A stretch of DNA of 64,000 nt from Taudactylus pleione (lineage: Eukaryota; Chordata; Amphibia; Anura; Myobatrachidae): the NCBI GenBank assembly GCA_031769625.1, contig JAUIMM010000702.1, positions 2,774,501-2,838,500 of the forward strand, read 5' to 3'. Every line of letters begins with the position of its first letter. Position 1 is the first letter of the stretch. Made by a program: the position numbers and the translations under genes. Positions 46,693 to 57,912 of the stretch are shown here, piece by piece. Below the pieces are notes generated by a model, which was given only the letters and a program-made list of their open reading frames with translations, ran no database searches and was not told where the DNA came from.

Positions 46693-46695
46693 AGT

Positions 46696-47041
46696 GTCAG
46701 CTTTTAACAAGAGTACAGGTCTCATAATCATCTCATTCTATTAAAGACTGCAGGTGCGACATATTTGCTGTCTAGCTTGCTACTTTTACACAGGATACTT
46801 TCCCTGTGCACTGCTGCTCTGGTGGTGTGCTGAACTTTACACCTGCAAATTTACAGCATCTACTTCCATGAGCAGCGGATCTGTTGACACTATACAGAGC
46901 AGTAGGTGAGTGGCCCGCCAGTCAGTGCTTTATGCTACAGTGATTTCACGCATGCGCACTGACGATTAGCAAAAGCGACATCTGGCAGATGGAAATCAGT
47001 ATTACACTCTTCAGCGTGCTAGTACACTGTGCTGTGACTGA
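46696..47041. other. no gene or repeat recognised
   Basis: Unique sequence of average composition, without long open frames. Confidence 0.5.
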
Positions 47042-47610
47042 AGGCCTGATTTAGCAAGGAACGCAAGTGTGGGCGCACGCACACACTCGGTCGATGCGAA
47101 TATATGCTAATCAATGCATACGCACGGCAACCTCAGCATAAGATGCAGACTCCCAGCATTACACAATGCAGCTCACTTCCCTTTACTCAAAGCCTGAGTA
47201 GTCCGCAAGACAGCGGAAACATCTGTAACATCGAGAACCATCGGAACCTTACGCACAATAGAGGTTGACCTGATCTCGTGCAGGATTTTGGGCACTTACT
47301 GCGTGCATCGAGTCATCTGGCTGCGTATGCCGCTGCACTGCCTTAATTATGCATGCCCCTTAAAACGGCGTCCCAACGTACAGGCACGCCTGCGTTCGCA
47401 CGGCCACCCCCCGTCACCACCCAAAAACAGCACTTACTGTCAATCAATATCGTAAGGGTCTGCGTACTCACTGTGTGTAGTCTGCATACTCTTACCCGAT
47501 CGCACTGGATAGTTTGCACACACGCAGTGCGATGCATCCGCATTCACAGTGCGAAAACATCGGGCGAGTGCGTGCGTTCTCTCACTTGCGTTCCTTGTTG
47601 AATCAGGCCT
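47042..47610. mobile_element. 3-bp-TSD MITE family, copy M11 (subfamily C)
   Basis: Flanked by TGA (47039-47041 and 47611-47613). Termini AGGCCTGATTTAGCAAGGAA and TTCCTTGTTGAATCAGGCCT carry a longer perfect stem (CAAGGAACGCAAG / CTTGCGTTCCTTG). The interior shares the CACGCCTGCGTTCGCAC block with M1 and M2. The right half of 33741-34826 is the same subfamily in the other orientation. Confidence 0.88.
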
Positions 47611-47844
47611 TGAATACGTTATTCTGCAACTGAATAATTACAATGGGCCTTGATGCGTGCGTATGAGATGCAACTAGCTAGTCGCACTACATGTCGTATG
47701 GATGCTAGACCAGTGCGGACATATCTGTAGTCATTGCAGGAACAGACCATTTTGAATGTGCATGACTTTAATGGATAATAGGTGCAAAAATGCACCCAAG
47801 AACTACAGGACAAAAATGGTACTGAAATAGGCCTAAGTCTAGTA

Positions 47845-48048
47845 CAGTGGTTCTCAAACTCGGTCCTCAGGACCCCACACAGTTCACTTTTTCCAGGTCA
47901 CCCAGCAGGTGCACAGGTGTATTTATTACTCACTGACATGTTTTAAAAGATCCACAGGTGCAGCTAATTATTTCACTAGTAATTATGTGAGGAGACCTGC
48001 AAAACATGCACTGTTTGGGGTCCTGAGGAGCGAGTTTGAGAACCTGTG
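47845..48048. mobile_element. hAT-type MITE, relative of 39087-39289
   Basis: 204 bp with CAGTGGTTCTCAAACTC and GAGTTTGAGAACCTGTG ends, and GTCTAGTA / GTCTAGAA as an 8-bp duplication with one mismatch. The internal sequence closely follows 39087-39289. Confidence 0.9.
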
Positions 48049-48713
48049 GTCTAGAAAATAAGAATAAATTGTAAGAATTGCATACAACAGGCAGAAAAAT
48101 AGGAATTTTATTGTGCAGATGTCAATACTTAAAAAAGGGACCTTTCCAGGGACTAATATTTTAAACCAGGGACAGTTATTAACTACACAGTTGTTGTTGT
48201 TTTTTTGCACTTCTACAGCACTGCACAAAACATGCTTTCATGCACCTGTTCTGAACTATTATGTACTTTAACTTTTTATAATCTATCATATTCAACCACT
48301 GCCTCCTAGTGTCTGACAATGAATTAACTGAATATCACTTATTTTAAACACACACAAAAAAACTTTTCAGAACAATATATTTGACAACAGTAGCATACTA
48401 ACAATGGGTGCATAGTGTCCAGTGCAGTGCCCAGTGCACATGGAGGGCGCCATGCCATTCAATCTGCACCCGCCATTTTCCCCCAGCCAGAAGAAATATG
48501 TGGAGGAGATACTGTGAAATAGCAAAGCTGAAGGTAGAGAATGTTTCCATAAAGCATTGGTGTGATTATTGGCTTCACTCCTCATCTCCCATACTGCCTG
48601 ATTATCTGGATGACTTCTACATATAGTAAGCAAGGCCAAAGGCAGGATTCGTAGGGGGTGGTTTCTTTTGTATGCGTGTATATACAACTAACTGCTCTCT
48701 GATTCTCTTGACT
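48049..48713. other. no recognised gene
   Basis: AT-rich left part, then a segment around 48410-48640 with a 106-codon minus-strand open frame that has no recognisable domain. I do not regard it as a gene. Confidence 0.45.
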
Positions 48714-48876
48714 TAGGGGGTCTATGTACTAAGCCTTGAAGAGAGATAAAGTGAAGAGAGATAAAGTACCAACAAACTAGCTCCTAACTGTCATTTTTCA
48801 AACACAGCCTTAAAAAAAAGTTACAGTTAGGAGGTACTTTATCTCCGTCCACTTTATCTCTCTCTAAAGGTGCCTA
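48714..48876. mobile_element. short foldback MITE (GAGAGATAAAGT arms)
   Basis: The left arm (TACTAAGCCTTGAAGAGAG, GAGAGATAAAGTACC, CTCCTAACTG) is mirrored on the right (CAGTTAGGAGGTACTTTATC, CACTTTATCTCTCTC). The right terminus is incomplete. It is a very common kind of frog genomic repeat as far as I know. Confidence 0.75.
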
Positions 48877-48879
48877 CAC

Positions 48880-49500
48880 ACTAGACGATATCATGCACAA
48901 TTTGGTCGATTTCGACGCATCGGAAAGACAGATCGTGCATAATATGTGCAAATAGTGAGTGTCTACCAGAGCCGTAACTAGACTTTTTGGTGCCCTGTGC
49001 CAGAAAGAGCATTGGCACCCCCCTCATTTTTCAAAGGGACTTAATGCACCCAAAAAAGGGCCATGGCTTTATGGGGATGGGCCAGGGAAGAGATAGGAGA
49101 GGCCAGGAGATGCTGGGGATGAAATAAGAAGAAGCTACAAGCAAGAATGATAATAAACAGAAATTTGAAAGGCCCAAACAGCGCCCCCTGACCTGTGGTG
49201 CCCTGTGCGATGGCACCGGCCGCAGTACTCTAGCTACGGCCCTGGTGTCTACTCACGATAACGATGCGGATGCATGTACCCGCGGGTGTTACGTCATATC
49301 TTCAAATCTTGCCTACAGCAGACAAGAACTGTCAATCTCGTACACGATCCAGCGGCATATCATTCAGTGTTTATGCCTAACGATATGTTGTTCGGATCCG
49401 CATATGATGCCAACATCACTTTCATGCACGAATCAGTGAGATCCGTGCTGCCGGCATCAAAACACACTGTATGTGCCTTGATAAAAAGGCCTGAAGGCTT
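48880..49500. repeat. MITE fragment with CACACTAGACGATA end, carrying a nested MITE
   Basis: It begins CCTACACACTAGACGATATC and contains CGAT-rich sequence on both sides of the 48967-49244 insert. I cannot define its right end. The small plus-strand frames near 49245-49516 are probably chance. Confidence 0.5.
48967..49244. mobile_element. hAT-type MITE (CAGAGCCGTAACTAG ends)
   Basis: An exact 8-bp duplication GTGTCTAC (48959-48966 and 49245-49252) flanks CAGAGCCGTAACTAG and CTAGCTACGGCCCTG. It is 278 bp with no coding content. It belongs to the same family as 20139-20440. Confidence 0.94.
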
Positions 49501-49642
49501 TGAAACGTCGGCTTAAATACAGCATTATTTATTTCACCAATCTTGGAGTGCCGCAGCTCTTTTGTTCTATTGTCTTTTATACTGCTGAAGGCAACCAAGT
49601 AGCCGCTGTCTATATACTGAAGTGCCGGTCCATTGTTGCTAG

Positions 49643-49676
<34 letters not shown>

Positions 49677-49844
49677 GGGTGAGTGGGTTCGGATTTCTGA
49701 AATCCGAACCCCCCCGAGCCCCCCGAATCCGAGTCCGATCCGAGTCCGATCCGAGTCAGGCTCGACTTTTCCCGCCTGACTCGGATCTGAAATCGAGGCA
49801 AAACGTCATCATCCCGCCTTCCGAGTCTCGCGGGTTTTGGATCC

Positions 49845-49852
49845 TATATAAG
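49845..49852 (+). promoter_or_regulatory. hAT-2 TATA box
   Basis: TATATAAG about 16 bases after TCTCGCGGGT, matching the arrangement in hAT-1. GGCGCCATTTTCTCACTC follows, a likely start region. Confidence 0.65.
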
Positions 49853-50179
49853 GTACCCGCGTCGGCGCCATTTTCTCACTCGGCTGTGGACAGTGAAGAG
49901 GGAGGGTGGGAGTTAGGGCTGGCTGGGCTGTGTAGTGTAGTGCTGCTGTTGTCCACTACTTCAAAGTCCATAGGGGCTGGCTGTGTTGTGCTGTGCTGCT
50001 GTTGTTAATAGGGGCTGTGTCCACTACTTCAAAGTCCATAGGGGCTGGCTGGACTGTGTTGTGCAGTCAGTTCTCCATAGGGGCTGTGTCCACTCCAAAG
50101 TCCTGTGCAGTGTCCCAGTCCTAAAGGGGTGCTGTAGTGTTGTCCAGGGGGTGCTCTGTCCATCAGGGGTGCTCCCCCC

Positions 50180-50514
50180 AAGTGCTAAAAAAATAATATA
50201 TTTTCTGTGTTTGTGAATTGTGTGCGCAGTAGCCACACGTGCATCAACAAAGTAGTGCCAAGCATGCGCCTGTGTCATAAGTAAAGGGCCGGCTGGCTTG
50301 ACCGTTAAAGGGTGCTGTAACCCCCAAAGTACACTCCAGTCCAAACCAAAAAAAAAATTATTTTCTGTGTTTGTGAATTGTGTGCGCAGTAGCCGCACGT
50401 GCATCAACAAAGTAGTGCCAAGCGTGCGCCTGTGTCATAAGTAAAGGGCCGGCTGGCTTGACCGTTAAAGGGTGCTGTAACCCCCAAAGTACACTCCAGT
50501 CCAAACCAAAAAAA
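50180..50514 (+). repeat. hAT-2 160-bp tandem array, left part
   Basis: About two units beginning TTTTCTGTGTTTGTGAATTG and ending near CTCCAGTCCAAACCAAAA. The array continues at 56286 beyond DIRS-B. The minus-strand frames starting MLMHVRLLRTQ recur once per unit and are repeat artefacts. Confidence 0.9.
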
Positions 50515-50846
50515 ACAAGAGATATGGTAAGAACTTACCTTTGTTATCTCTGTTTCTACGAAGTCCATAGGGTCCACAGGGTTGACCTTGGGGTATAGGT
50601 TGGGAACCAAATCCGGGCACCACGCAGTTAAAGCTTTTAGCTCCCAGGATGCACTGGGTCCACTCTCCCTATAACCCCACCCCCAAGCCAGAGGCACCTC
50701 AGTTTGTAAGTAGCCAAAGGCCGGAGGAGGAGAGAAAAAGAGAGAGAAAACTGGAACACTCAATAACCATACTCACCGAAATGGGAGACGGAAAACCGGT
50801 GACCAGCCACACAGCCCATATGAAGCCAGGTGCGTCAGGGCGGGCG

Positions 50847-50960
50847 CCCTGTGGACCCTATGGACTTCGTAGAAACAGAGATAACAAAGGTAAGTTCTTA
50901 CCATATCTCTTGTTTTCTACTTCAGGGTCCATAGGGGGTCCACAGGGTTGACCTTGGGGA
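50847..50960. other. DIRS-B internal complementary region
   Basis: 50847-50912 is the complement of 50515-50580, and 50913-50960 is the complement of 56238-56285. The two halves touch, so the block equals a joined-ends (circle) junction read on the other strand. The centre carries the palindrome GGTAAGTTCTTACC. Confidence 0.88.
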
Positions 50961-52542
50961 TGTCCCAAAGCAGTTCAACCAAGGGTGGGGACGCTCCTGT
51001 GCTGAGAGGAGAATCCGTCGCCAAAAAGGAAGCATCCTGAGAGGCAAAGGAAACCAATGCCTAGAACCTTAAAAAGGTGTGGACAGAAGACCACGTGGCC
51101 ACCTAGTAAGGTAAAACAGCCGAGGCGCCACAGCGAGCCGCACACATGGCCCGAGAAAAAACAAGCATCAACAACAGGAAGGCCTACCCATGGGTAGGCC
51201 CCTGAGGAAGACCTACGAGGCCATCCAGCCAACATTTGGTTATAGGCCGGCCATCCTTTCCTGTGAAAACCAGAAATCTCAGACCACCAATAAGGAGTCC
51301 GATTTCCGTAAGGAACCTGAACGGATCACAAAAATCCAAAGAGGCCAGACCACAGTCAATGAGGCCACACCAGCCGAGAGGACTGGGGACAGAATGGCCG
51401 TACCATAAGTTCCAGAATAATATGGAACCTGAAAACCACTAAGAAGCAACACAGGGCGAGAGCAACTCCCACCCTGACATGATGCCCTCCAGAAGAGGGA
51501 GCCACATGAGAACGCTCCCAATTCAGACACTCTCCTGGTTGATATAAACACCCTGAGAGAAAGAGAGAGCCTAAGCAATAGACCATGTAATGGCTATCAC
51601 AACCAGCGGTTCCATTGACTGTCCCTGGAGGTAACGAAGAACCACTACTTACTCCCCAGGAGTCCCTAGGGAGGACAAATGGAGGCATAATCAAGAAAAC
51701 ACTCCAAAGGATGAACTGGATACCAGAGTGGAGCAATTCCATATCTTAACCATACTGACAGTGTAGAGATCCGCACTGTCAGGAAGACCAGGCCAAGTGT
51801 GAAACCCAAGCCAGCCGGAAGGAATGCCAGAATATCTGGAAATCCTGGACACCGGAGGATTGTATCGACAGGTACAATACCATAAGATTTATGGCTGCCA
51901 CAGTTTGTGGTAGGTCCCAGCAAAAGCTGATCCATGTGCTCTAATCATTCCAACGATGACAAAGCCAGGGAAGCCGTAAGACCACTGTAAGGACACAGTC
52001 AAAGACAAACGACCCAGGTCCAAGGCAAAACCAAAGACCCTGAGACAACAGGTCCGGGCAGTGAAGCATCAGGGATGGAGTATCGATGTAGAGACTCCGA
52101 AGATCCAAGTACCCCTGACATCTGGGGCAATCAGGAGCCACCAGCAGGAAAGCATCTCCGTCTCGATTGAAAACACTTCCAAAGACCTTGAGGAAGAAGG
52201 GAGACCGGAGAACACAGGTACACAAAGTGGAAGGACCACTTCACCGACAAAGAGTCGCTGAAGGTTGCTTCAGAATCCCCAAAGCTGAACTGTAACACCA
52301 TAGTGTGATAAAGTCAGAAGGCCATGAGGGTCACCTCAGGGGGGCCCCCCCTGCTCACCAGGAGATGAAACCTCTCTTGGGGAAGAGACTAGTCCCCGGG
52401 ATGCACGTCGTGACGGCTGAGGACTCCCGCTTCCCAATGGAGAGCTCCTGAAATGAACGCTGCCGAGATGGTCGGGAGGAGACCCTCGGACTATGTCCGA
52501 ATATGTGACATACCTGTCATTGCCACCCAACGAACAGTGTTG
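50961..52542 (-). pseudogene. DIRS-B 3' coding region (expected tyrosine recombinase)
   Basis: Several medium minus-strand frames (for example 51356-51742) occupy the place where DIRS elements encode the tyrosine recombinase. I could not find the catalytic Arg-His-Arg-Tyr signature with confidence, so the assignment is positional only. Confidence 0.45.
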
Positions 52543-53500
52543 CTAAAAAGGAAGCCACTGTCCTGACCCTGTCGGACTGAACCTTTTCAGGTTCACCGGG
52601 AAACAAGAGTTATGCCAGAGTAAGTTAATTGACAGGGTGGAATCGACAGACGTCCAACTGCACTGAAAAGGATTCGATCCAGACACTGTCCATAGCAAAG
52701 AAAACCCTGGACGAGATGGCCATAGCCACCCGGACAGGGACCGACTTGCCTCCGGAGAGAGCATCATCGTTTGAACAGTTATCCGACAGAAAAAACTCAT
52801 TCCATCTGGAGATGAGCCAATTATGGAAAGGCCTGGAATGGAACTGAGCCCATTCCACCATGCATCCCAGAGTGTAAAGACATCTGTCGACTGCGCAGAC
52901 AACCATGTACTCCTAATGGAAGAGAGGAGATTCCGTCTTACGCCAGAAGAATTCTCAGATTCTGAGAATCCAGCAGGGATCCTAGATGAAGAATACCCAG
53001 AGAGGGATGCAGGGAGGACTTTTTCCCCGTTGATTAAACGTCTGCACCCTGAAGAAGCCACAGTCATCCTGACCTGGCCGTAAAGTACCCCGGTGATCCC
53101 GCTAAGAGCAGGAGGCCGTCCAGGTACAGGAGCATTGGGATATACTGAACAGAAGAACTGTCAGAAAATCCAAAACGCTGGTAAACCCCTGTGGGGCTGA
53201 GGACAGTCCCAACAGGCAGAGCCCGAAAAATTGTAAGTGTTGCTGTGATACAGCAAACCTCAGCCCATGCTGAGGAAAGGTCTCTGTAAGTACCCGTGGG
53301 CACGCGTCCTGTATATCCAGTGATACCATAAAGTCCCCAGGTTCCAAACATCGTATGATGGAGCATAGGGATTTCCTCCTGAGCCCAGGTAGCTTTAGGA
53401 ACTGGTTCAGGGAATTGAGACAGAGAATAGGCCAAAGAGGACCATTCAGCCACCGCACCAGAAAGAAAGCAGAACAACCAGTCCCTCACTGAGATAGTGG
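52543..53500 (-). pseudogene. DIRS-B reverse transcriptase
   Basis: Minus-strand motifs run in order: SIIRCLEPGDFMVSLDIQDA (about 53305-53365, the first catalytic Asp region), FAVSQQHLQFFGL and LGLSSAPQGFTSVL (about 53160-53260), and YLDGLLLLAGSP (about 53100-53140), where the expected YLDD has Gly in place of the second Asp. Downstream, EWAQFHSRPFHNWLISRWN (about 52795-52855) is the DIRS-specific region after the palm. The frames are broken by at least two shifts. The enzyme is inactive. Confidence 0.85.
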
Positions 53501-53781
53501 GGATGGCCTAATTAGCTCCGCTTACCGCAACAACTGCATAGCTTTCTAGATCTGTAAGGCCCTTGTAAAGAGGGCGTACCCTCCTACCCACGTAGCCGCG
53601 GCAACTTGACACTAATACCGGGCGAACTGAGAAAATCGGTATCTCCCAGTTGTAGGCCTGTCCCGTCAGGCTGAAGAGATATCCGTAGGTTCAGAAGCAG
53701 GATCGGCTGGCAGTCCAGGCCTGCTCGGTACTGGATATGTCGGCCCTTGTAGATGCCGACAGTCTACGAAGAAACAGACCT

Positions 53782-54990
53782 TTAGGCTGACCCAGAGGAC
53801 AAAAAAGACTTAACAGACTTAGTCTGAGGCCTTGTAGTGGGCATAGCTGAAAGCGGTAAACTTGTCGTTAGTAATACTGCCAATGTTACTACAATCTTGT
53901 CAAGGTCAGGACCAAACAATATCAACCCTAAAGATGGTATCTGCACCTCTGCATTCCCAGAGCGCAGCCATAGGGTATTACGGAGGATACAGTCGCAGCC
54001 GGAACTCTGAAAGTTAGGAGACTGGTATCCAATATAGGCATTTCCACCTATGACAACAGCATATATTACGTGAGCGACCAAATACATTTGAACCCCCGAC
54101 GTGTTGGAGGGGAAAAAACGTTACAAATGCATCAACCCAATATGCAATAGTATTAACCAACCATGCTATAGCCATGGTAGGATGGGTAACAACTCCTGAA
54201 AGCAAGTATACTGATTTCAGGCAGAGTTACCACCTACGGATCCGAAGAATCCGACCACGCAGGAATGGGAGGCGCAGTAACGTCTGTAATCAGACGAGTA
54301 ACACGCCCATCCCCCCCAGGAGGGGCTCGTGATGACCCTCAGGGAATTTGGGACAGGAGGCCAAACACTGTTGTAACACCTCCTATCTGGCAACAGCCAG
54401 AGTCCCGCTATGCGATCCACCCGCTAGTCAGCAACAGGGAACCCGAAGGCACGCAATACTGAGGGTGTATGATACAGGTGCAGGTCAACATTCACTCTAA
54501 CCAGAATGGACCTGCTACCAGCCCTAAAGCAGGGATAATAATACCTGAAATAGGCTTCCCCCCGTGTAAGAGGGAAAGAGCCCCGAACAGTACCCAGTTC
54601 ACGGCAGAGCCAACTGGGAAGTAACCACAGGGCGTCAACCACGCCAATTAGCGTTTCGTAGAAAACGACATCCACCCAGGGTGGCTGTTGTGGTAATCCC
54701 TGCAAGGGGAATGACAGACTATTGTGGCACCAGGGGGAATTCATATACTGCGAAAAACCCCTGCAGGGAGCGGTAGTCTGTGTCACAGGGGAAGAGTGCA
54801 AGAAGCTGCGAGATACCCTGAGATGAAAAGGGCAGTATGGTGAAGTAACCCCAAGTGAGGTACAACAATGGGGCCCGCCCGGCGATCCGCAATTGAGAGG
54901 ATCCCGAGAAAACAAACCGCCCAAGGGGGTCGTGAAAGAGGCCAGCACCAGATGACGCCACATACAGAACCCTTTATGAGTCAAATCCTC
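53782..54990 (-). pseudogene. DIRS-B gag-like region
   Basis: The minus-strand frames include AIAWLVNTIAYWVDAF (about 54115-54170) and LILFGPDLDKIVV (about 53880-53925), the latter resembling the FGPDLDKII motif of DIRS gag proteins. A longer frame at 54424-54984 is Pro- and Leu-rich. The order gag then RT on the minus strand fits DIRS. Confidence is lower than for the RT. Confidence 0.65.
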
Positions 54991-56104
54991 CGCACTAACA
55001 CCTGCAGCACATGACTTGCAGGATAGTAAAAATGGGTGCAGTATAACGCTCTATCTCCTGGTCAGACATATCTGACCAATCTTGGCGGAAATATTAAGCA
55101 GCGCTATACTGGTCCTGACTGATGCCAAAAATTAGCTGCAGGGACCCATTTTCAGCGTATGCAACACATAGTTCCATCTAAAATATGGCAACGTGCAGCA
55201 CGCAACAGTATGTGACAAACCACACAAATATTAACAAGTATATAAATGTGAGGTCTCAGAACCACCCTAAGTACAGCTGTATTAGGGCAGATAAAGAAAA
55301 GGGATAGATATACACTGACAGGTGAGAGAATAAAGTACAGTCAGCACTAGCATAAGTCACATACAATGCAGATATATACATATATACATAAACATGTCAT
55401 ATAATATACTGCACTATTACACTGCATTCAACTGCCCAGATTCAGTGTCTGGGAAGGCTACAGTGCTGTGTACACTGACCTGATGGTGAGGTACGCAGGG
55501 GGACTGGACTCACTGCCATCCTGAGAGATTTCTGCTGCACCACAGAGATAAAATGGCCGCTGGAGACCTCAGAGGAAGCGTGGCCCGCGGAGGAAGCAGC
55601 TCAGCGACGCCAGACTATGGATACTGAAAGGCGCGCTGAGCTGAGGGGAGGAGCCGCTGTAACAGGGAAGGCTGCCTCCCCTGGCCGGCTATTAACCCCC
55701 GGGACGCCGGCTCCCTGCACCGATCGTTAAGTCCCTGGTGGTCTAGTGGACACACGGGGTATGGGGGGCCCGCCGCCACTGCCGGCGCCTCCGGTCTGTC
55801 CCCTGAGACCGGAGGCACAGGACTGCATTTGAAATGCGCGGATCACCGCAAGCGGTGATCCGCGACCTTACCTGCTCCCCGTGGATCCGGCAGCAGTCCT
55901 GGGCGCCCACAGAGTCCGGCTAGTACAGACTCTGGGGTCCCGCTGAGATCCCCAGATCTGTACTGGCGTCTCAGCGCCAGCGGGGTGACGGAGCGGCAGC
56001 TTAGACGTCCTATGGACAGTCCGACGCTGCCGCTCTGAAGAGTCCAAAGTCCATGGAAAAAACTTTGTCCCTAAAAAAATAAAATAAGCTTAGGGGCTGC
56101 TAAT
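54991..56104 (-). other. DIRS-B 5' leader region
   Basis: GC-rich towards the right end, with a hairpin GCGCGGATCACCGCAAGCGG / TGATCCGCG (about 55836-55864). No long frame. It probably holds the promoter and the start of the first gene in minus sense. Confidence 0.5.
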
Positions 56105-56285
56105 CAGCTCCGGCCGGGCACCAACTTAAACTGAGGTGCCTCTGGCTTGGGGGTGGGGTTATAGGGAGAGTGGACCCAGTGCATCCTGGGAGCTAAAAGC
56201 TTTAACTGCGTGGTGCCCGGATTTGGTTCCCAACCTATACCCCAAGGTCAACCCTGTGGACCCCCTATGGACCCTGAAGTAGAAA

Positions 56286-56935
56286 TATATATTTTCTGTG
56301 TTTGTGAATTGTGTGCACAGTAGCCGCACGTGCATCAACAAAGTAGTGCCAAGCGTGCGCCTGTGTCATAAGTAAAGGGCCGGCTGGCTTGACCGTTAAA
56401 GGGTTCTGTAACCCCCAAAGTACACTCCAGTCCAAACCAAAAAAATATATATTTTCTGTGTTTGTGAATTGTGTGCGCAGTAGCCGCACGTGCATCAACA
56501 AAGTAGTGCCAAGCGTGCGCCTGTGTCATAAGTAAAGGGCCGGCTGGCTTGACCATTAAAGGGTGCTGTAACCCCCAAAGTACACTCCAGTCCAAACCAA
56601 AAAAAAAATTATTTTCTGTGTTTGTGAATTGTGTGCGCAGTAGCCGCACGTGCATCAACAAAGTAGTGCCAAGCGTGCGCCTGTGTCATAAGTAAAGGGC
56701 CGGCTGGCTTGACCGTTAAAGGGTGCTGTAACCCCCAAAGTACACTCCAGTCCATACCAAAAAAATATATATTTTCTGTGTTTGTGACTTGTGTGCACTG
56801 TGGCTGCACGTGCATCAACAAAGGAGAAGGAGAAGCGTGCGCCTGTGTCCCATAAGTAAAGAGCCGGCTGGCTCATTTCTTAAAGGGTGGTGTAACCCAC
56901 AAAGTGCACTACTCTCCAGCAAAAATAAAAAAATA
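56286..56935 (+). repeat. hAT-2 160-bp tandem array, right part
   Basis: Four units continue the array at 50180. The first three are nearly identical; the last (about 56770-56930) is diverged. Together with the left part about six units existed before DIRS-B landed. Confidence 0.9.
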
Positions 56936-56987
56936 TTTTCTGTGTTTGTGTGCGCTTTAGCCGCACGTATATATCAATATAACATAA

Positions 56988-57330
56988 ATGGAGGACCAAA
57001 CTTTCTCCGATAAAAATAAAATAGGGAAAGATCAAGAACCACTTCCTCCTAGTGCTGTTGCTGCTGCTGGGAGTTGTTCATCATCCCAGAGAGGAAGTAG
57101 GAACATCACTACTTTTACTAAACAATTGACCCTCCAACAGTCCCTAGCGATGAGGATGAAGTACGACAGCAGTCATCCTGAAGCAAAACGGATAACTGAG
57201 GCCTTGACTGCTATGTTGGTGTTAGACGTGTTTCCGGTATCCGCCATTAGTGCAGTGGGATTTAGACAATTGATGGAGGTAGTGTGTCCCCGGTTCCAAA
57301 TCCCGTCTAGATTCCACCTGCATCCTCAAA
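56988..57330 (+). pseudogene. hAT-2 transposase N-terminal piece
   Basis: MEDQTFSDKNKIG starts a 124-codon frame that matches hAT-1 in the stretch LTLQQSLAMRMKYDSSHPEA to ISAVGFRQLMEVVCPRFQIP (about 57125-57310). It carries no BED finger. The frame then runs straight into a tandem repeat, so the catalytic domain is lost. Confidence 0.8.
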
Positions 57331-57912
57331 GCAGCAGCGACAAGCGTGCGTCTGTCTGTTAAAGGGTGGTAACACCCTCAAAATGTGCTACACAAACAAT
57401 AAAAATATTGTTCTTTTTTTTTCGGTCTTTGTGAAATGTGTGGGCTGTAGCCGCACCTGCATCCTTAAAGCAGCAGCGACAAGCGTGCGTCTGTCTGTTA
57501 AAGGGTGGTGACACCCTCAAAATGTGCTACACAAACAATAAAAATATTGTTCTTTTTTTTTCTGTCTTTGTGAATTGTGTGGGCTGTAGCCGCACTTGCA
57601 TCCTCAAAGCAGCAGCGACAAGCGTGCGTCTGTCTGTTAAAGGGTGGTGTAACTCTCAAAGTGCTCCAAAAAATAAAAAACTATTTTTTTAATGTGTTTG
57701 CGACTTGTGTGCGATGCAGCCGCACTTGCATCTTCAAAGCAGCAGCGACAAGCGTGCGTCTGTCTGTTAAAGGGTGGTGCCACCCTCAAAGTGCGCTACA
57801 CAAACAATAAAAATATTCTTCTTCTTTTTTCTGTCTTTGTGAATTGTGTGGGCTGTAGCTGCACTTGCATCCTCAAAGCAGCAGCGACAAGCGTGCGTCT
57901 GTCTGTTAAAGG
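57331..57912 (+). repeat. second tandem array inside hAT-2 transposase
   Basis: About five units of roughly 115-140 bp with cores GTGTGGGCTGTAGCCGCAC, CAGCAGCGACAAGCGTGCG and TCTGTCTGTTAAAGGGTGGTG. The unit is a diverged form of the 160-bp unit upstream. It replaces the central transposase and joins two coding pieces. Confidence 0.88.

Larger units (their letters stand above)
50515..56285 (-). mobile_element. DIRS-type retrotransposon B (DIRS-B)
   Basis: The outer ends are inverted repeats of about 160-180 bp: 50553-50712 pairs with about 56105-56285, nearly identical. The left end has an extra 38 bases (50515-50552). The block at 50847-50960 is the complement of the left end joined to the complement of the right end. 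The minus strand codes for gag-like and RT domains typical of DIRS. It sits inside the hAT-2 tandem array with no evident target duplication, as expected for tyrosine-recombinase integration. It is much better preserved than DIRS-A but has many stops. Confidence 0.9.

Noticed and set aside
51279..53500. Several 100-170 codon minus-strand frames that could look like novel host genes
   Set aside because: They fall between DIRS inverted repeats, and the longest shows DIRS RT motifs; the others are consistent with decayed DIRS coding.
50180..57912. Regularly spaced direct repeats that might be read as a CRISPR-like array
   Set aside because: The units are contiguous tandem repeats of 115-160 bp with no spacers, in a eukaryotic transposon.
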